Shown here in pieces: positions 24,683 to 36,800 of a DNA stretch of 64,000 bases; the stretch's first letter is position 1; the number at the start of each line of letters is the position of its first letter. The DNA comes from Albifimbria verrucaria (lineage: Eukaryota; Ascomycota; Sordariomycetes; Hypocreales; Stachybotryaceae): assembly GCA_020081605.1 (NCBI GenBank), contig JAHREC010000049.1, forward strand, positions 2,170,001-2,234,000. Direction: 5' to 3'. The notes under the pieces were generated by a model that searched no databases, was not told the origin of the DNA, and worked only from the letters and a program-made list of their open reading frames with translations. The position numbers and the translations under genes were made by a program.

Positions 24683-24714
24683 GTAGGTACTGTACGGTAC
24701 CGTACCGTACCTAC
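24683..24714. repeat. Imperfect 32-bp palindrome of GTACC units
   Basis: GTAGGTAC at 24683-24690 and GTACCTAC at 24707-24714 form inverted ends around a GGTACC centre. Only one symmetric position pair is mismatched over 32 bp. It could form a cruciform or hold clustered protein-binding sites; no gene overlaps it. Confidence 0.65.
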
Positions 24715-26760
24715 CTATGCAGTAGCAGGACGGTTCAAACAAAGCCCAGTGTTGACCGAATGTGATATGTCATTGAGCTCATGTCCTCCTCTACTTTACT
24801 GAACTCGCGTTACGTCACTGAAGGCAGCACCTCGATTCACTGCAGCGTCTAACAAAGCCGAGTTCATCCTCTGGAATTACAAACAATGATATGAGGGAGG
24901 GACGCCGTACAGTACTGTCGCCTACTGTGCTGTGCAACCAAGGAAGCGGTCAAGTCTACAAACGACTAGCATCGGTACACATACCCACTGAGAATGCGAC
25001 AACGAAGCGAGCCACGAATATCAAGTACTGTACGGCACGGATTACAGTACAACCTTCGGATGTGAGAGGTTCATAACATGTGGCTGGGTCAGCCTTACCA
25101 GCCTATTCGGCTCATGGCGTTTTTTAGAGCTCCGAGTAGTATACTGTAGCACCTTGGCAGCTCTACACTGGATTGATGGTGCTTTGCTTTGGGCTACCCA
25201 GCAAAGACACGTACCCTTCTGGTTGGTAATGATGGTCATGGCAAAGATGCTCTGGACCCTGTAGGCACGTGCGTACATAGCAAATTGGGCATTACCAAAG
25301 CAGAATTCTAAGGCGAATGAATGACTGCGGCCACTAAAGGACGGGGGTGGAGAGTCTTGGTGATCAAAGGGTCATTCATTCATGGACAGGGTGGTGGTCA
25401 TATGACCTCTCAAGCACTGGTACAGTATTGTACTACAGGAGACTGAGATGTGCAAATTGGCAGACCATAGCATCTCCTGTTATTGGCAAACTGTGCGGAA
25501 CACAATGCGGGACGATGCTGCGACGAAACAAAAGCATAAAATCACCCCATGAACAGCCGTGCACCTTGAGACATAGGTTGACTCGAGCAACATACTATGT
25601 AGTCACGGCACTGGCAAGACGGGATTTGATGAAAGCAGCATGGCTGGCACGGGGAAAAAAGTGGCCCCGGAAACGTTCCACTGAAGCTTAGCAGTGATTT
25701 AGAAAATGGCCGCCCCACGGGCGAGGAGGCTCAACCAATGCAGGGCAATCAAAGACTTCTCCACAGGGTGTTTTACCGCGTGAGAATGTCTGGGAGGGTC
25801 GCTATCTAAACACGCTGGCCATTTAGGCATGCATGCACAGGTCGTCGCATTACCGTCAGTCGACGCAGGCAGCAAACAGCAGACGAGCCAGGAGTTGAGA
25901 GAATGAAGCACTCCCTCGAAAACAGGAAAAATTACGGTAGAGACTATACGCCTGCACGGCAATAACAGCAATAATAACAATAATAATACGGTAATACTTA
26001 AAATAAGAAGAGAATAATAAGAAAAGGATTTGAATTCTACAACGCCTACCGGTAATTCCGCGAGCGTGGTCCCGGCGCTTCATTGGCCCATCCTACCCTG
26101 TTTGTCATGCTGTTTTGGGAGCCTCATTTACGAGTTAAATTGCTGGTGCCATTTGAGTTGAGCTGGGACGCGACTTGGCGATTACCGGCAGCGCGGGCGG
26201 GATGCTCGCGCCAAAACCCGGCCCGTCAACACTCGCGTCGACCAGTCTATTGCCTGCTTGTCACAATAGCTCAGTCTCCATATAGACTACCTGACCTACC
26301 TGACCTACCTACAGAGTACCTGTGTGCCTTGTTGATTGCCGTGCACCACCATTCATGAGTCGCCGGAAACATGAGGTCATCCCCTATGATAGCGGACCAT
26401 GCGCCCTGAAACGTCCATATAGTCAGCTGGCGTGGTTTGCTCTCCTCCTCGTGTATCACCCCCTCCCCATGTCTCACCAGCCTTGACAGCCTGCTTTCGG
26501 AGGTCCTTTTTTTTTCCTTCTGCCTTCTTTTTCGTCGGAACAGCCTGTTCTGTTTGTGTATAAACCTGCTAAGGGGCTGTTTTGCCGCTGTCGCGCGCGT
26601 GTTGCTGTTACGATTCCCCTCCTTGCTTTTTTCTTCCTTTCTTCCCTACCACTACTGCTTTTATATGAAGTTTTCCTAATTAGGACAGCAAGCTGTTTGA
26701 TTGCTCGCTCGCCGGTGCTCCTTCCGGATTACTCGGGGTTCTGCCACCGTGTTGCCCCTG

Positions 26761-26800
26761 TACCTTACCTTACCTTACCTTATCTTACTTGCCTTACCTC
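26761..26800. repeat. (ACCTT)n pentanucleotide repeat upstream of smp3
   Basis: Five or more tandem TACCT/ACCTT units with slight decay at the 3' end (tatcttacttgccttacct), 125-165 bp before the smp3 start. Similar TTGCC pentamers precede the adenosine kinase gene at 56831-56858, so short pyrimidine pentamer tracts appear to be a feature of promoters here. Confidence 0.75.
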
Positions 26801-26923
26801 ATACAAAGGAGCAAAACCCAGCTCAGCCCATAATTTATTTCCTCCCGCCGATGTCCCTTTTCCTCTTCGCACCACCCCGAAGCCTCCGCGAGCGACAGCT
26901 CTGAAGCCATCCGGGCCTTCACG

Positions 26924-28688
26924 ATGTGGCGACGCACCTATCTTGTCCTCGTCCTCGTCCGGCTCTGGTTTGCCTTGTCGCCAAGCTATCTCCACCCGGA
27001 CGAGAACTTCCAAGGCCCCGAGGTCATCGCCGGTATGTTGCGCTTGGCGCCTTCTCCAGTCTCGCAGCCTCTCCGTCCCCTGCGCGTGCTGACATTTCTC
27101 CTCCGCTAGGCCAGATCTTCAGCTACCCAGTCCGTCATACCTGGGAGTTTACGAGCGAACACCCGATCCGAAGCGTCTTCCCCTCTGGCCCGTCTATGGC
27201 CTTCCCATGCTCCTGCTCCGATGGCTGTGGGTAGAGAACGGACAGGACGGCGAGATACCTCCTATCGCCGTCTTCTGGACGCTGAGGGTCCTCATGTTCC
27301 TTATCAGCTTCGTCCTTGAGGACTGGGCCCTCCACGAGCTTATCCCGTCCCTCGACACCGCCGAACCGCCGTCGTCCTCGTCGCCTCGTCCTACGTCACC
27401 TGGACATACCAGACACATACTTTCTCAAACTCGGTGGAAACGCTTGTGGTTGCATGGAGCTTGGTCTTGATACAACGGATTGTCGATACGAAGGTACGCC
27501 CGAGATTACACTATCCCGAAAGCCCCTGGGCTCTTTGGCTAACAAAATGCCACAGCAACAAACGTCTCTGCTGTCCGCGGCCGTCTTGGGAGTTGTCGGT
27601 GTTTTCGGCCTCTTCAACCGAATTACTTTCCCTAGCTTTCTCTTGATTCCAAGCCTTCGCCTGGTGCCACATTTCTGGAAGCAGTAAGTCGCCGCGTAAC
27701 TTGGATCCCTGAAGCAGAGACTGACTTGCATAGACCCTTGTCCTTCCTAGTCATGGCCTTGACTGCACTTGGGACCTTTGCAACTGCAGTGACCCTTGAT
27801 ACTAGCTTCTATGCTTCCGGGCCTATATCATGGTCCGACTTGATACACAACCCCGTCATCACACCACTCAATAATTTCCTTTACAACTCTTCCCTTGAAA
27901 ATCTTGCACAGCACGGGCTGCATCCTTGGTATCAACATTTACTGGCAAACTTGCCTATGCTTATTGGTCCTGCAGCAATCTTGCTCTTCATCCAGCCTCA
28001 CCTCTCCTTGCGGTTGTACTCTGCCATTTCTGGACTTGTTGTCCTCTCACTTTTCCGTCATCAGGAGGCCCGGTTTCTTTTACCCACCGTGCCTCTAATC
28101 TTATCTTCTATCCAGCTTCCGAAGAACCGTACCGTGCTGCGAGTATGGGCGTTTGCATGGGTCATATTCAACATGTGCCTAGGTGTGTTGATGGGTATTT
28201 ATCACCAGGGCGGTGTCGTACCTGGACAGGTGTTCATGAGCCAGCAGCCTGATGCCACACATGCTATTTGGTGGAAGACTTACTCGCCTCCCATCTGGCT
28301 CCTGGATGGGAAGAATGAGGTTTTACAGACCAAGGACGTCATGGGCCTAAAGGGTGACGCATTATTAGAAGAGCTAACTAAGCTCGCAACTTGCGATACT
28401 CCCGCCGACCGACGTAACCAAGAATATTTAAAGGAGAAAAACGGAACATATTTATTAGCACCCGCGTCGGCAACGTGGCTGGACCCATACCTGCCTAATA
28501 AGGGCCTGGATGGATTGAGGTTCCGGGAGGTATGGCGTTATCGGAATCATCTCAATTTGGATGATTTGGACTTTGGCGATGATGGCGTTTGGAACACTCT
28601 GTCGAGAGTCATTGGGAGGCGCGGTTTGGTTGCCTGGAGGATAACCAAGAGCTGTGGTCCTAAACAGGTGGTGGAACAAAAGCAGTAA
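26924..28688 (+). CDS. smp3: GPI mannosyltransferase 4 (Smp3/PIG-Z type, GT22)
   Basis: Predicted ER membrane enzyme that adds the fourth mannose to the GPI core using dolichol-phosphate-mannose. Four exons: 26924-27032, 27110-27493, 27556-27683 and 27734-28688. The N-terminal transmembrane segment is followed by the lumenal GT22 motif HPDENFQ (Smp3 has HPDE-FQ). Further features are multiple hydrophobic segments, [13 protein letters not shown], the conserved HQEARFLLP, and YYxxG-like IYHQGGV. Two breaks in C runs, 27180-27183 and 27349-27351, disrupt the frame in exon 2. Adding one C at each recovers a continuous family-like protein of 525 aa. Assignment to Smp3 and not Gpi10/PIG-B rests on the HPDENFQ form and overall resemblance. 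Confidence 0.85.
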
Positions 28689-29193
28689 GATTTTTGTTTG
28701 AGCGTGAGCCTTACTATACAAAACCCGATACCCTATTTGGATTTAATTGAAGAATAAACAAGAATAAAAGAACCAGAGAAGACCAATGTCTGTGTGACCA
28801 TTTTCCGACAAAGGAAATACGATGCTCGCTGCTCGTTTGAATCACCTTTCTCTAAGGTGGATTCGCGAGGATGGCAAGATACCAGACCTGCCGATGATTC
28901 CCCAAATATCATGCCCGCCAGTTCGTCGCTCTCGATGCGTCTTGGAGCTACCGATATGTCATTGAAACCAAACAAGAGGGCGGAACCCTGATTCCGCTTT
29001 CGAATAACACATTTTGCGTAATATCATTGCGCTTCGAGCAAGGAATCCCTGAGGCCGGTGCTCTTTATGCCTTTGCCTCATGAAAGTAACCTTGAATGAG
29101 CAGCGAGAGGAGAATTCTCAAACTATCCTCCTCCATAGCAGATGCTGCAACGAAATGCTGAGAGAGTGTAGAAGCAAAGAGCTCGCAGCCCTT
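28689..29193. other. Convergent spacer smp3 / small membrane protein
   Basis: 505 bp of 3' flanks, AT-rich near 28735-28775 (probable polyadenylation region of smp3). No gene seen. Confidence 0.5.
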
Positions 29194-29727
29194 CTATCCG
29201 TGGCTTTTAGCCTGGCCTCGTTTCACGCCGATGCTGATGGCCACGGCAATGACGATGACTGACACAACCGTCGCGGTGCCAAAGATGGCGAAGAAGACCT
29301 TCCTTCGATACCCGAATATCCGTCGCTCCGACTCGACGACCTGTAGGGCGGCGATCTGCTGCCTTCTGACGTCCTCGGGACGGTGCGCCATGAGCGTGGC
29401 ATTGTCGTCATCCGCGGTGGGTTTGTGATGCGGCGGTGGTGTATGCGTCGGGGAGACAGGGATGGGCGCGTCCTCGCCGCCGTCGTTCCAGGAGTTCGAG
29501 TATTTTGACTTTGTGTCGTGAAGCGGCGCACTGCCGGCGGCGTTGTACGGCGGCGGAGGGAGAGAGACGTGCTGGTTGCCATAGGACTGACGGTTCGCTG
29601 TAAACTGTGCTCCTCCCGTCTTCCACGACCCGCCGTTACTTGTCGACGGCTCCGTGCCGGGCACGACCTCCAGCCCGCTTTCGTAGACGACCTGGAGGCC
29701 GTCGTCCGGGACCATTGACCTCGCCAT
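29194..29727 (-). CDS. Hypothetical single-pass membrane protein, 177 aa
   Basis: Family not recognised with certainty. Intronless frame starting MARSMVPDDGLQVVYESG and including LEVVPGTEP, an N-terminal style shared by several uncharacterised fungal membrane proteins. Residues about 30-120 are Ser/Pro/Asn-rich and probably disordered (SLPPPPYNAAG, PVSPTHTPPPHH). A basic stretch (RRIFGYRRK) precedes one strong transmembrane helix (VFFAIFGTATVVSVIVIAVAISI, about 149-171), leaving a very short basic tail. This suggests a cytosolic N terminus and little or no lumenal part. The protein may be cut short if a G/C-run base is missing near its 3' end, which I could not show. It lies convergent to smp3. 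Confidence 0.55.
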   Translation of the reverse strand: MARSMVPDDGLQVVYESGLEVVPGTEPSTSNGGSWKTGGAQFTANRQSYGNQHVSLPPPPYNAAGSAPLHDTKSKYSNSWNDGGEDAPIPVSPTHTPPPHHKPTADDDNATLMAHRPEDVRRQQIAALQVVESERRIFGYRRKVFFAIFGTATVVSVIVIAVAISIGVKRGQAKSHG

Positions 29728-30716
29728 CTTGCCCAGACACGAAAGACAGATCGGTTGACGAACTGTTACCGCTCTGCTGGGTTCGAGGTTCCGCTTAACG
29801 AGAAGAGGCCATGGTTTTACTGCACCCTCCTCGCAGGGCTCAAAACAAACCAATCTCTACCTAGGGGGCAAGTGGCTTTGGACATGGGGTTTGGCTGGCG
29901 CGGCCCGGAATTCGAGTCCCGGATGGCATGGCATGGAGGGCAGGGGTCTTCGTCATTGTCACTACCAACAACAACAGACGATGTGACACTCTGCCACCCT
30001 TGAATGAGACGGTTCCATTCGGCCAATGGCCGATCCTACCAACACGCTGGGGTCCAAACCCACGTGTGTCACGCCTTGGCTGGAGCCATGTAGTAAGCTT
30101 TTCGAACCTCTCCACCCTCGGACGGGGCACGTTTATGTTTTCCATAGTCATATTGAACTAAAGCGTGTCGTTGCAGCAGCAGAAAGCCTCCATTCTGCTC
30201 GGTTCCATGGTGACCTTGTTGGTGAGGTAGCTGTCAAAAAGGTTTGTTAGTGAGGTTGGCCCCTTGTTCACGGAATACGACCCTGGCTCGAACTAGGGAT
30301 GCAGCCAACAGTAGCCCAGGAGATTCTGGGAGTCACCTCGGCTAAGGAGATCGCCGTGACTGGTAAATTACTCTGCGCACATTCAGTGACATGGCATGTT
30401 TCTCCTCGGATGAGCGCCCGAGAAGCCTGGCACGGCCGGCCGCGATGTTATTTTGGGAAAGGGCCAAAGCTGCCTGTCATACATCGTGGAGACAAGCCAG
30501 AGCCCATGAGACACCCTGTTATGGGGGCACCTGTGGGACAGGAATTTTAGCATTCACTTGAAACGAAAATCTGAGTTTCTGGTTCGTTGGAGGGCATGAA
30601 TGTTCATAATTCTAGCTCAAGCTATCTGCCCAATTTTTGTTTTACGTTTTCCTCTCATGTTACCCGTAACCGAGATACGACCCCAGGTGAACAAGCCAGG
30701 TAATCCATAAACTTGC
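29728..30716. other. Spacer between the membrane protein gene and uL1
   Basis: About 990 bp between two minus-strand genes, holding the promoter of the small membrane protein and the 3' flank of uL1. No conserved coding or RNA gene identified. A tRNA-like GGCTCGAACTAGGG string near 30286-30299 lacks the rest of a cloverleaf. Confidence 0.5.
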
Positions 30717-31637
30717 TTAGTACAGACGCTTGGGGGAGACATGCTGGCCTTGATGGTCAGGCTGCCAACGTTCTGCCAGCCCTTCTTGAGAAGGGAGACG
30801 AGGTAGTTGATGGCCATCATGATGTTACCGATAAGCTGCTCAGTCTCCATGCCGACGTTTCCGACGGCGACACCCATGCAGAGAACCTTCTTCAGCTGGA
30901 ACTTGATGGTGGACTTGACCTCGTTGAGCTTGCCAGTAAGGTCGTCGGCGTGAGAGACGGGGTGGGGAACTTGCCGGCTTTGAAGGTGTTAGTATGGTAA
31001 TGTCAAACTGTCAGCAGCGTAGAGTTCACTCACCCTTGGACAGACCAGGACCCAGGAGACGGGGAATCTGCTTGATAAGAGCATCGGAAGCGACGAAAGC
31101 ATCGTACTTGCGGGCGAGCTTCTTGATCAGCTTCTTGTTCCTGTGGCAAAAGGTTAGCAACTGCATTGTGTTTCCTCGTCTGCCGTCATTGCGTACTTGT
31201 TCAGCTTCTTCAGGTCATCAGCGGACATGGCGTCGACACCACCGTGCTTGGCACGGTCGAGATCGTGCTGGTCACCGAGAATGCTATGCCAGAGTTAGCC
31301 AGAGTTGTCTCGATGTCGCTTTGTCGTTCGGGGTCGTACCAGATGGCCATGTTGGGGCGGGGATGGAAGGCAGTCTGATGGTACCAGAGAAACGCTTGTC
31401 ACGCTGGGGGTCGTAGTTCTTGAGGCCGATCTGGAGCTCGACGGTCTCAAGGAAGTTACGCTTCTTGGTCTCGTTGGAGTACTCCAAGAGCTCCTGGACT
31501 TGCGTCCGGACATTAGCTGCGATGGCGGTCAGCAACAACTATTTGAAAAGAGGATGCGACGTCGACCAAGGAGCGGTAGAGAGTGCGCCTTTGTCTTGTC
31601 GTGTTTTTTCGAACTCACCGACTGTGATCTTCGACAT
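30717..31637 (-). CDS. rpl1: 60S ribosomal protein uL1 (Rpl1/RPL10A)
   Basis: L1-stalk protein of the large ribosomal subunit, contacting deacylated tRNA in the E site. Five exons on the minus strand: 31637-31619, 31516-31340, 31283-31197, 31140-31034 and 30977-30717. Motifs include [87 protein letters not shown] and the C-terminal SMSPPKRLY. Three bases are missing from G runs (coding C runs) at 31359-31362, 30959-30962 and 30732-30736. With them the protein is 217 aa, exactly the expected size. Without them the C terminus reads out of frame. Since the protein is essential or nearly so, these are surely sequence errors. The upstream region carries two CACGTG boxes. Confidence 0.95.
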
Positions 31638-31811
31638 TTTGGCAGTCTCCCAATAGATCTCAAATGGTATCTAATGGTGGTCAGGACGTCTCGGGGTGGT
31701 TGGAGGTTTTCGGAAAAAGGCGATTGAAGATTTTTGGGAATTTCAACGCTGTGTGGGCCTGTGTTGAGTGGGTTCAGTGAGGGGCGCACGCAGCAGAGGG
31801 CAAATTTTTCT

Positions 31812-31829
31812 CACGTGATAAAGCACGTG
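31812..31829. promoter_or_regulatory. Paired CACGTG boxes upstream of uL1
   Basis: Two palindromic CACGTG E-boxes at 31812-31817 and 31824-31829, 12 bp apart, about 175-190 bp upstream of the uL1 start (31637, minus strand). CACGTG is the classic bHLH Cbf1 site, and Cbf1 is linked to ribosomal-protein promoters in several ascomycetes. Binding here is inferred, not shown. Confidence 0.5.
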
Positions 31830-31844
31830 CGTCTCTATCTCGGC

Positions 31845-31883
31845 TATCGCTCAAGGTTGTCGCTCAAGGTTGTCGCTCAAGGT
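31845..31883. repeat. Three tandem copies of a 13-bp unit
   Basis: Unit TGTCGCTCAAGGT at 31858-31870 and 31871-31883, preceded by a one-mismatch copy (TATCGCTCAAGGT) at 31845-31857. It lies in the upstream region of uL1, next to the CACGTG pair. Confidence 0.9.
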
Positions 31884-31997
31884 CGCCCGAGTGCTATAAA
31901 TGGCATGTACGAAGAGGTCAGCGCGAACGCTGAGTGAGTGCCAATCTATGCGTGTAACATTATGATCATCATGGAGAATCAGATCGGGAGTTTTCAG

Positions 31998-32036
31998 CAT
32001 CATTGGCACTCACATTTTACAAAAATGCCAATGATG
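31998..32036. repeat. Inverted repeat, 11-bp arms
   Basis: CATCATTGGCA (31998-32008) and its exact complement TGCCAATGATG (32026-32036) flank a 17-nt spacer. It could fold as a hairpin. The arm sequence CATCATTGGCAC appears again near 33024, so it may belong to a small dispersed element. Confidence 0.8.
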
Positions 32037-33875
32037 AAACCTCGACCGGTCTCCAGCTCGACAGAGTATGGGCGACAAGTTGTCGAAAACTGAGGCACCT
32101 GACGAAATAATAAGGGAGGGATTGCAAGTCGGCTCGTCGTGTAGTCTCCGTCTGTCCTAAGTAATCCATGATCTACATGGATTCAGTATAGGCCAGAAAA
32201 GAGCGAGTGCCCATACTTACTGGAAGATCAAACACGACAGGACTTTGCATGACCCAACAAACCACAAGGCAGTAGCGGCTTGAAATTGTTAAGCCGGATG
32301 AGCCAAGAAATTGAAGTAGAAGATGCCCGTTCGCAAGTGGTCGAGAAGCTGGCGTTGTTTTGCAGAGTAAAGATACCGACCCCTTGGTCCTCTTAGTATC
32401 CTTAACAGCTCGAAGAGATGGGCCAGCACAAAGTAAGCGATCCTTGTGGTGGAAATAGCAGACGGTGCTGTTGACCAGATGTTTCCCTGCATCTTACGAT
32501 TGGTAAGGTGGAGGAGGGTCGCCTTGAAGCTACATTGGGTGTATGACAGGCCATACTGTCCATGGCCCAGCTTCAAATATCCGTTGTCAGCGGACTGTGA
32601 ACAAATGCGATTCGGAATACCTTATTCGCTGGCAGGACTTGGGACGCGATATAACAAGCAACTTATTCTACGTGCAAGGAAGTCCATGATTCTTATGTAC
32701 TATTTATTTCCATCTCGGCTCCATCTCTACCTCTACTGACGCTACATACTTGCGACCTAGGATCTTGTTCAGGCTCACTCTATACCTTCATCAGGCCCTT
32801 GACTGAGTGGGTAGGCGACTTTGCCAGTTTGTGATGTCCTGTGGTATTTTCCCCTTCAGTAGTGATTTATGAACAAAACACGTATACGTGAATGTTTTCG
32901 TTTGGCTATTTCCATTGTTAACCAGCATGGTCATAGTATAATACATGCTCGTGTACCTCAGTGACGACACAGCTTGGCAGGCTGAGGAGCACAGTCTTTG
33001 TATAAGACAACGTCTTAATCGTCTCATCATTGGCACTACCACTGTTACGACTTTGATTTGCGGTAGGTGTTTGTTGTTCACCTCAGTGACTGCTCCGCTT
33101 GGTGCAGGCTGTAGAATGTCTCAGTGAACATTTTTGAGCAGTTTCATCATAGGTGCTGGTCAATTATCCCTTTTGCGACTTTTGGATGACATAGAGTACC
33201 GTGGTCTTTAGGTCATTTTATAGCACATTGGCAGGTAATGCACATGGACGGAAACTCGGCATCCTCGTGTGCAGCAGTGGAGGAACTGACATGATGAGGA
33301 AAAAGTAACACTTTGGGTTATACCTTGCGGGTGCATCATGTCGAATATACTAGGTAAGTACCCAGGGTAATTAAAATCACCTCCAAAACTACATTGTGTT
33401 TATATAGTAAACATGAAAAAAGTTAATGTTTCTGAACAAATATTCAGCTGTAGTCAGTCGAGTCGCAAGGCTCAACACTTAAGTTATATGCTCTTGATTC
33501 TACGAGGAGAGTAAATACATAACTTATAGGGTAGGCGCAGGGTCCTCTTGACTTACACGACGTCAAGCAGAGCAAGTCGAGCCAATCACAAGAAGCCAGG
33601 CGGCTGTAGGGCCAATTGCCTGGATGGGCTGGGTTGTGGCGCACAGATGCCTTTATGAATGGGTGGATGCATAATTTTTTTCAAGCAAATCACTGGCTGG
33701 AGGGAAACTTCCTTTACAACGGGGTCCAGTCCCAGTCCCAGTTCAGTCCAGACTGACTGACTGACTGGACTGTATCCACAGAGCCCACGAGCCTCTTCGC
33801 ATCTCGTCTTTTCTCTTGAGCGTATGTTCGGTGCACTATGTGACAGCATAGCGGTCCTATCTCTAGCACATAGAA

Positions 33876-36800
33876 ATGGAAAATATGAACGAGAATGATC
33901 CCATAGCTGTCGTTGACTCCCATGTCAACCCTGCCCAAGTGGTGACATGGGTTGAACAACAAGATGCCGAATCACAAGAAAGGTGCGCACTCCCTGTAAT
34001 TCTCTGGCCCAGACTCTAAGATCCCACCAGGTGCGCCGTCCAGATATTCGACCACCTCCTTGCCAAAGCTGCACAGCCAAAGTCTCTGTCTGGGAGTGCC
34101 TGCTCGAGGCTTTGCGGCTTCGTCGACCAGAGCTCCAAGGCCCGGTCGCCCAGCCTTCGTTCCTGGGCCTATTCTCACCATGTGACCCTTGAGCTCTTCA
34201 CCTTTTATGTTGAGTGGAATGAGTCAGACCATTATCGATCCATGAAGCTTGTTTTGGATTTGATGATCCATCTCATCAAGCACAACCCCACCAAGCAACA
34301 AGCCCTGTCCACCCAGAAAGAGTTGTTGGATAACCTTGTGTCTATCGTCATTGGAAGATCTTCCAAGCCAGTCGTCAAGTCTGCCATCAAGACCCTCGAT
34401 CATTTCCTCACCAAAGGCCTCATCACTACCGACGAGATTAAGTCAAGTTACCTGACATTCAACCCAGACGCTAGCCATGCCAAGGAAGATGAGATATGGC
34501 ACATGTTCTTTGCCGAGGTCCTCCGTTGGATCTGGGTTCCCTTTGTCTGCCCGACGGCAGGTAGATTTATTGTTTGCTTGATAGGTAGCTTGCGTCGCCA
34601 AGGGACTGGCCCAACTACTGCAGTATGGCACTCGTGGTTGCTTGCCTTCGCCGCAGAGGACCCCTCAATCATCGAGGCCATTAAGAACTACATCTTCCTC
34701 CCCTGTTCAAAGCCGACAAACCCGATGCCTTGCTGTTCCTACGCCAAATGAATAAAGAGCAACTCGTGTCTAACCAAATCGACTCGAGCCTGGATGTTCC
34801 CGCACTCCTCCAGTTGGCGGCTTTGGAGGTTGGAAAGAAGATAGGCCTTGTCGAGGACCCGGGTAAGACCTGTCTCTTTTAGTTGAATTCCTCGATTTTC
34901 TCATTCTAACAATAGCCAGGTGTTGGCAGCGACGATGAGTTGGCCAGTGAGGCATCCTCAATCATTCTTCATGACAAGGTATTGGATAGCGTGCTGGCCC
35001 ATCCTTCGCACGACGTCCGGGCGTTGGCTCTCTCCTCTTAATCTCCTCCCTTCTACCACCAGACCATACTCTGTTGCCGCCTTTGATCTACTTAAGAAGC
35101 ACCTAGGGGCCTTCTTTGCCGACGCCGATGCAAAATTCAGAGTCGACTTTTCTAGTAAAGCTAGGGACATGTTCAAAAGAGTTAGGGTGCCATCTCCGTC
35201 CTCAAGCGCAGCATACCGCGGGCAAGGGCAAAGGCAAACAAGGCAAACGCTGCCCGGGAGCCAGATGCCGCTGTTGCGTCACAGGCAGCCTACAGATCCA
35301 ATCTGATTGTACTCCCCGAGAGTCAACTTGTCTATTGCCTCGACTACCACGTCGAATTCTTGAAATGGTACATTGGCTTCTTGTGCGATGAGATGATACC
35401 CACGGCTTCGTATCAAAGGCACATTGCCTCACTCAAGGCTCTTGTGTCTATTCTCCGTCTGGAAGCAGACGCCTCAAAGACATGGGAGACGCCTGATGAT
35501 CAAGAGGTTTTTTATGATCTATTTGGTGAGAAATGGCTCAGGTCTCTGTTCGACCGTGTCATGGATCCCTTCGACGATGTCCGAGATGCATCTGCTGCTG
35601 CATTGAAACTTATATTCAAGGATACACGGTACAGGAAATTTGTATTGTTCTCCACCAATGGTGGCGTTTCGCCAGCTAAGGAATTGGACGAGCTTTTCCG
35701 ACGAGCAACAGAGATGGCACGTCGAACGTCGAGAGCTGACCACTCTGACGGTGCTGCTCGAGCAAACCAACTCCGTTTCACATTCTTAAACGAGGAAGGC
35801 CAGCGCGTCTCGCAACTTACTGGGCTTATTGATGAGCTTGATCGCAAAATCACCATGGCGGAGTCGGACCTTGGCCATGCTGTCCTAGAAGCGCCACTGC
35901 ACTCGGATTTTGCTTCACTTTGCTATACATGGCAGGTTGTCTCGGAACTGAAGTTCTCTGATGCTGAATTGAGCAAAATTCAAGCTTTGCAAGATCGTCT
36001 TGTGGATTGCTGTGAGAGAGCGTGGTCGGCTGTTAGGGATACCCTTTGTGACGATTCACCTGAAGGCCACATTCCTCAAGAGTTGGAGGAAGCTGATGTT
36101 GACACGAAGAGCTTACTGAGCTACAGCTTCCGTGCAATCCATGAATCAAGGTCGGTTTTCTTTACAACTGCATATATGTTATGGTTTTATTGACTTCTCG
36201 CGCAGCAATCTCATGCGAACCATCCTCACGACGACCAGAAACCGCACACAGGAAGGCTGCATTATCCCTTCTTACAGTGTATTCAAAAGAATTGGTAATT
36301 TATCATTTACCCAGCTGGCGAGCTTGAGACACAGAGGTGCCTTTACTACTGTTGCTGCCACGTTTGCTGCTTGTTGCCAGCAGTCCAAGCATCTGGATCA
36401 AACCAAGACAGACCAACCAATCCTAAAGGTCTGGTACAACGGGACTCTGGACGCCATTTTCACCCAGGCTTCTACCACGAGGAGATCAGCTGGTATTCCT
36501 TCTATGATGACCGGTGTGCTGTCGGCGAACTCACCGTCCCTTCCTTTCGAGGAAGTGATGGACCGGTTGATAGGAATTGCCAGCACAGAGGCCCGTCCTT
36601 CTGAGACTGACGGATCGAAGCTGCCCCAAGTCCATGCTTACAACTGTCTGAAGGACATCTTCAAGAACTCTTTGTTGACTTCCATGGGGAATAAGTCAGA
36701 GAAGTATTTGCCGCAATGTTTAGAGCTTGCGGCAAGTGGCCTGAAGTCCGAGATTTGGGCTATTCGTAACTGTGGCTTGATTTTCCTCCGCAGTCTCATC

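Larger units (their letters stand above)
23842..26923. other. Long divergent spacer between skp1 and smp3
   Basis: About 3.1 kb with no supportable gene. It contains an imperfect 32-bp palindrome (24683-24714), an AT-rich patch at about 25960-26030 and, just before smp3, an ACCTT pentamer repeat (26761-26800). Open frames are short and motif-free. Confidence 0.5.
31638..33875. other. Divergent spacer between uL1 and the THADA-like gene
   Basis: About 2.2 kb without a supportable gene, but rich in small structures: paired CACGTG boxes, a 3 x 13-bp tandem repeat, an 11-bp-stem inverted repeat and a diverged direct duplication (about 32953-33192). A GACT tetramer run occurs near 33754-33768. 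Confidence 0.55.

Noticed and set aside
30280..30300. Possible tRNA T-arm (GGCTCGAACTAGGG)
   Set aside because: The stem is only four pairs with an oversized loop, and no D-arm, anticodon arm or acceptor stem is found around it.
34544..34595. A possible short intron (gtagatttatt...gatag) in the THADA-like gene
   Set aside because: It would be only 24 bp, and the frame reads family-like straight through it.
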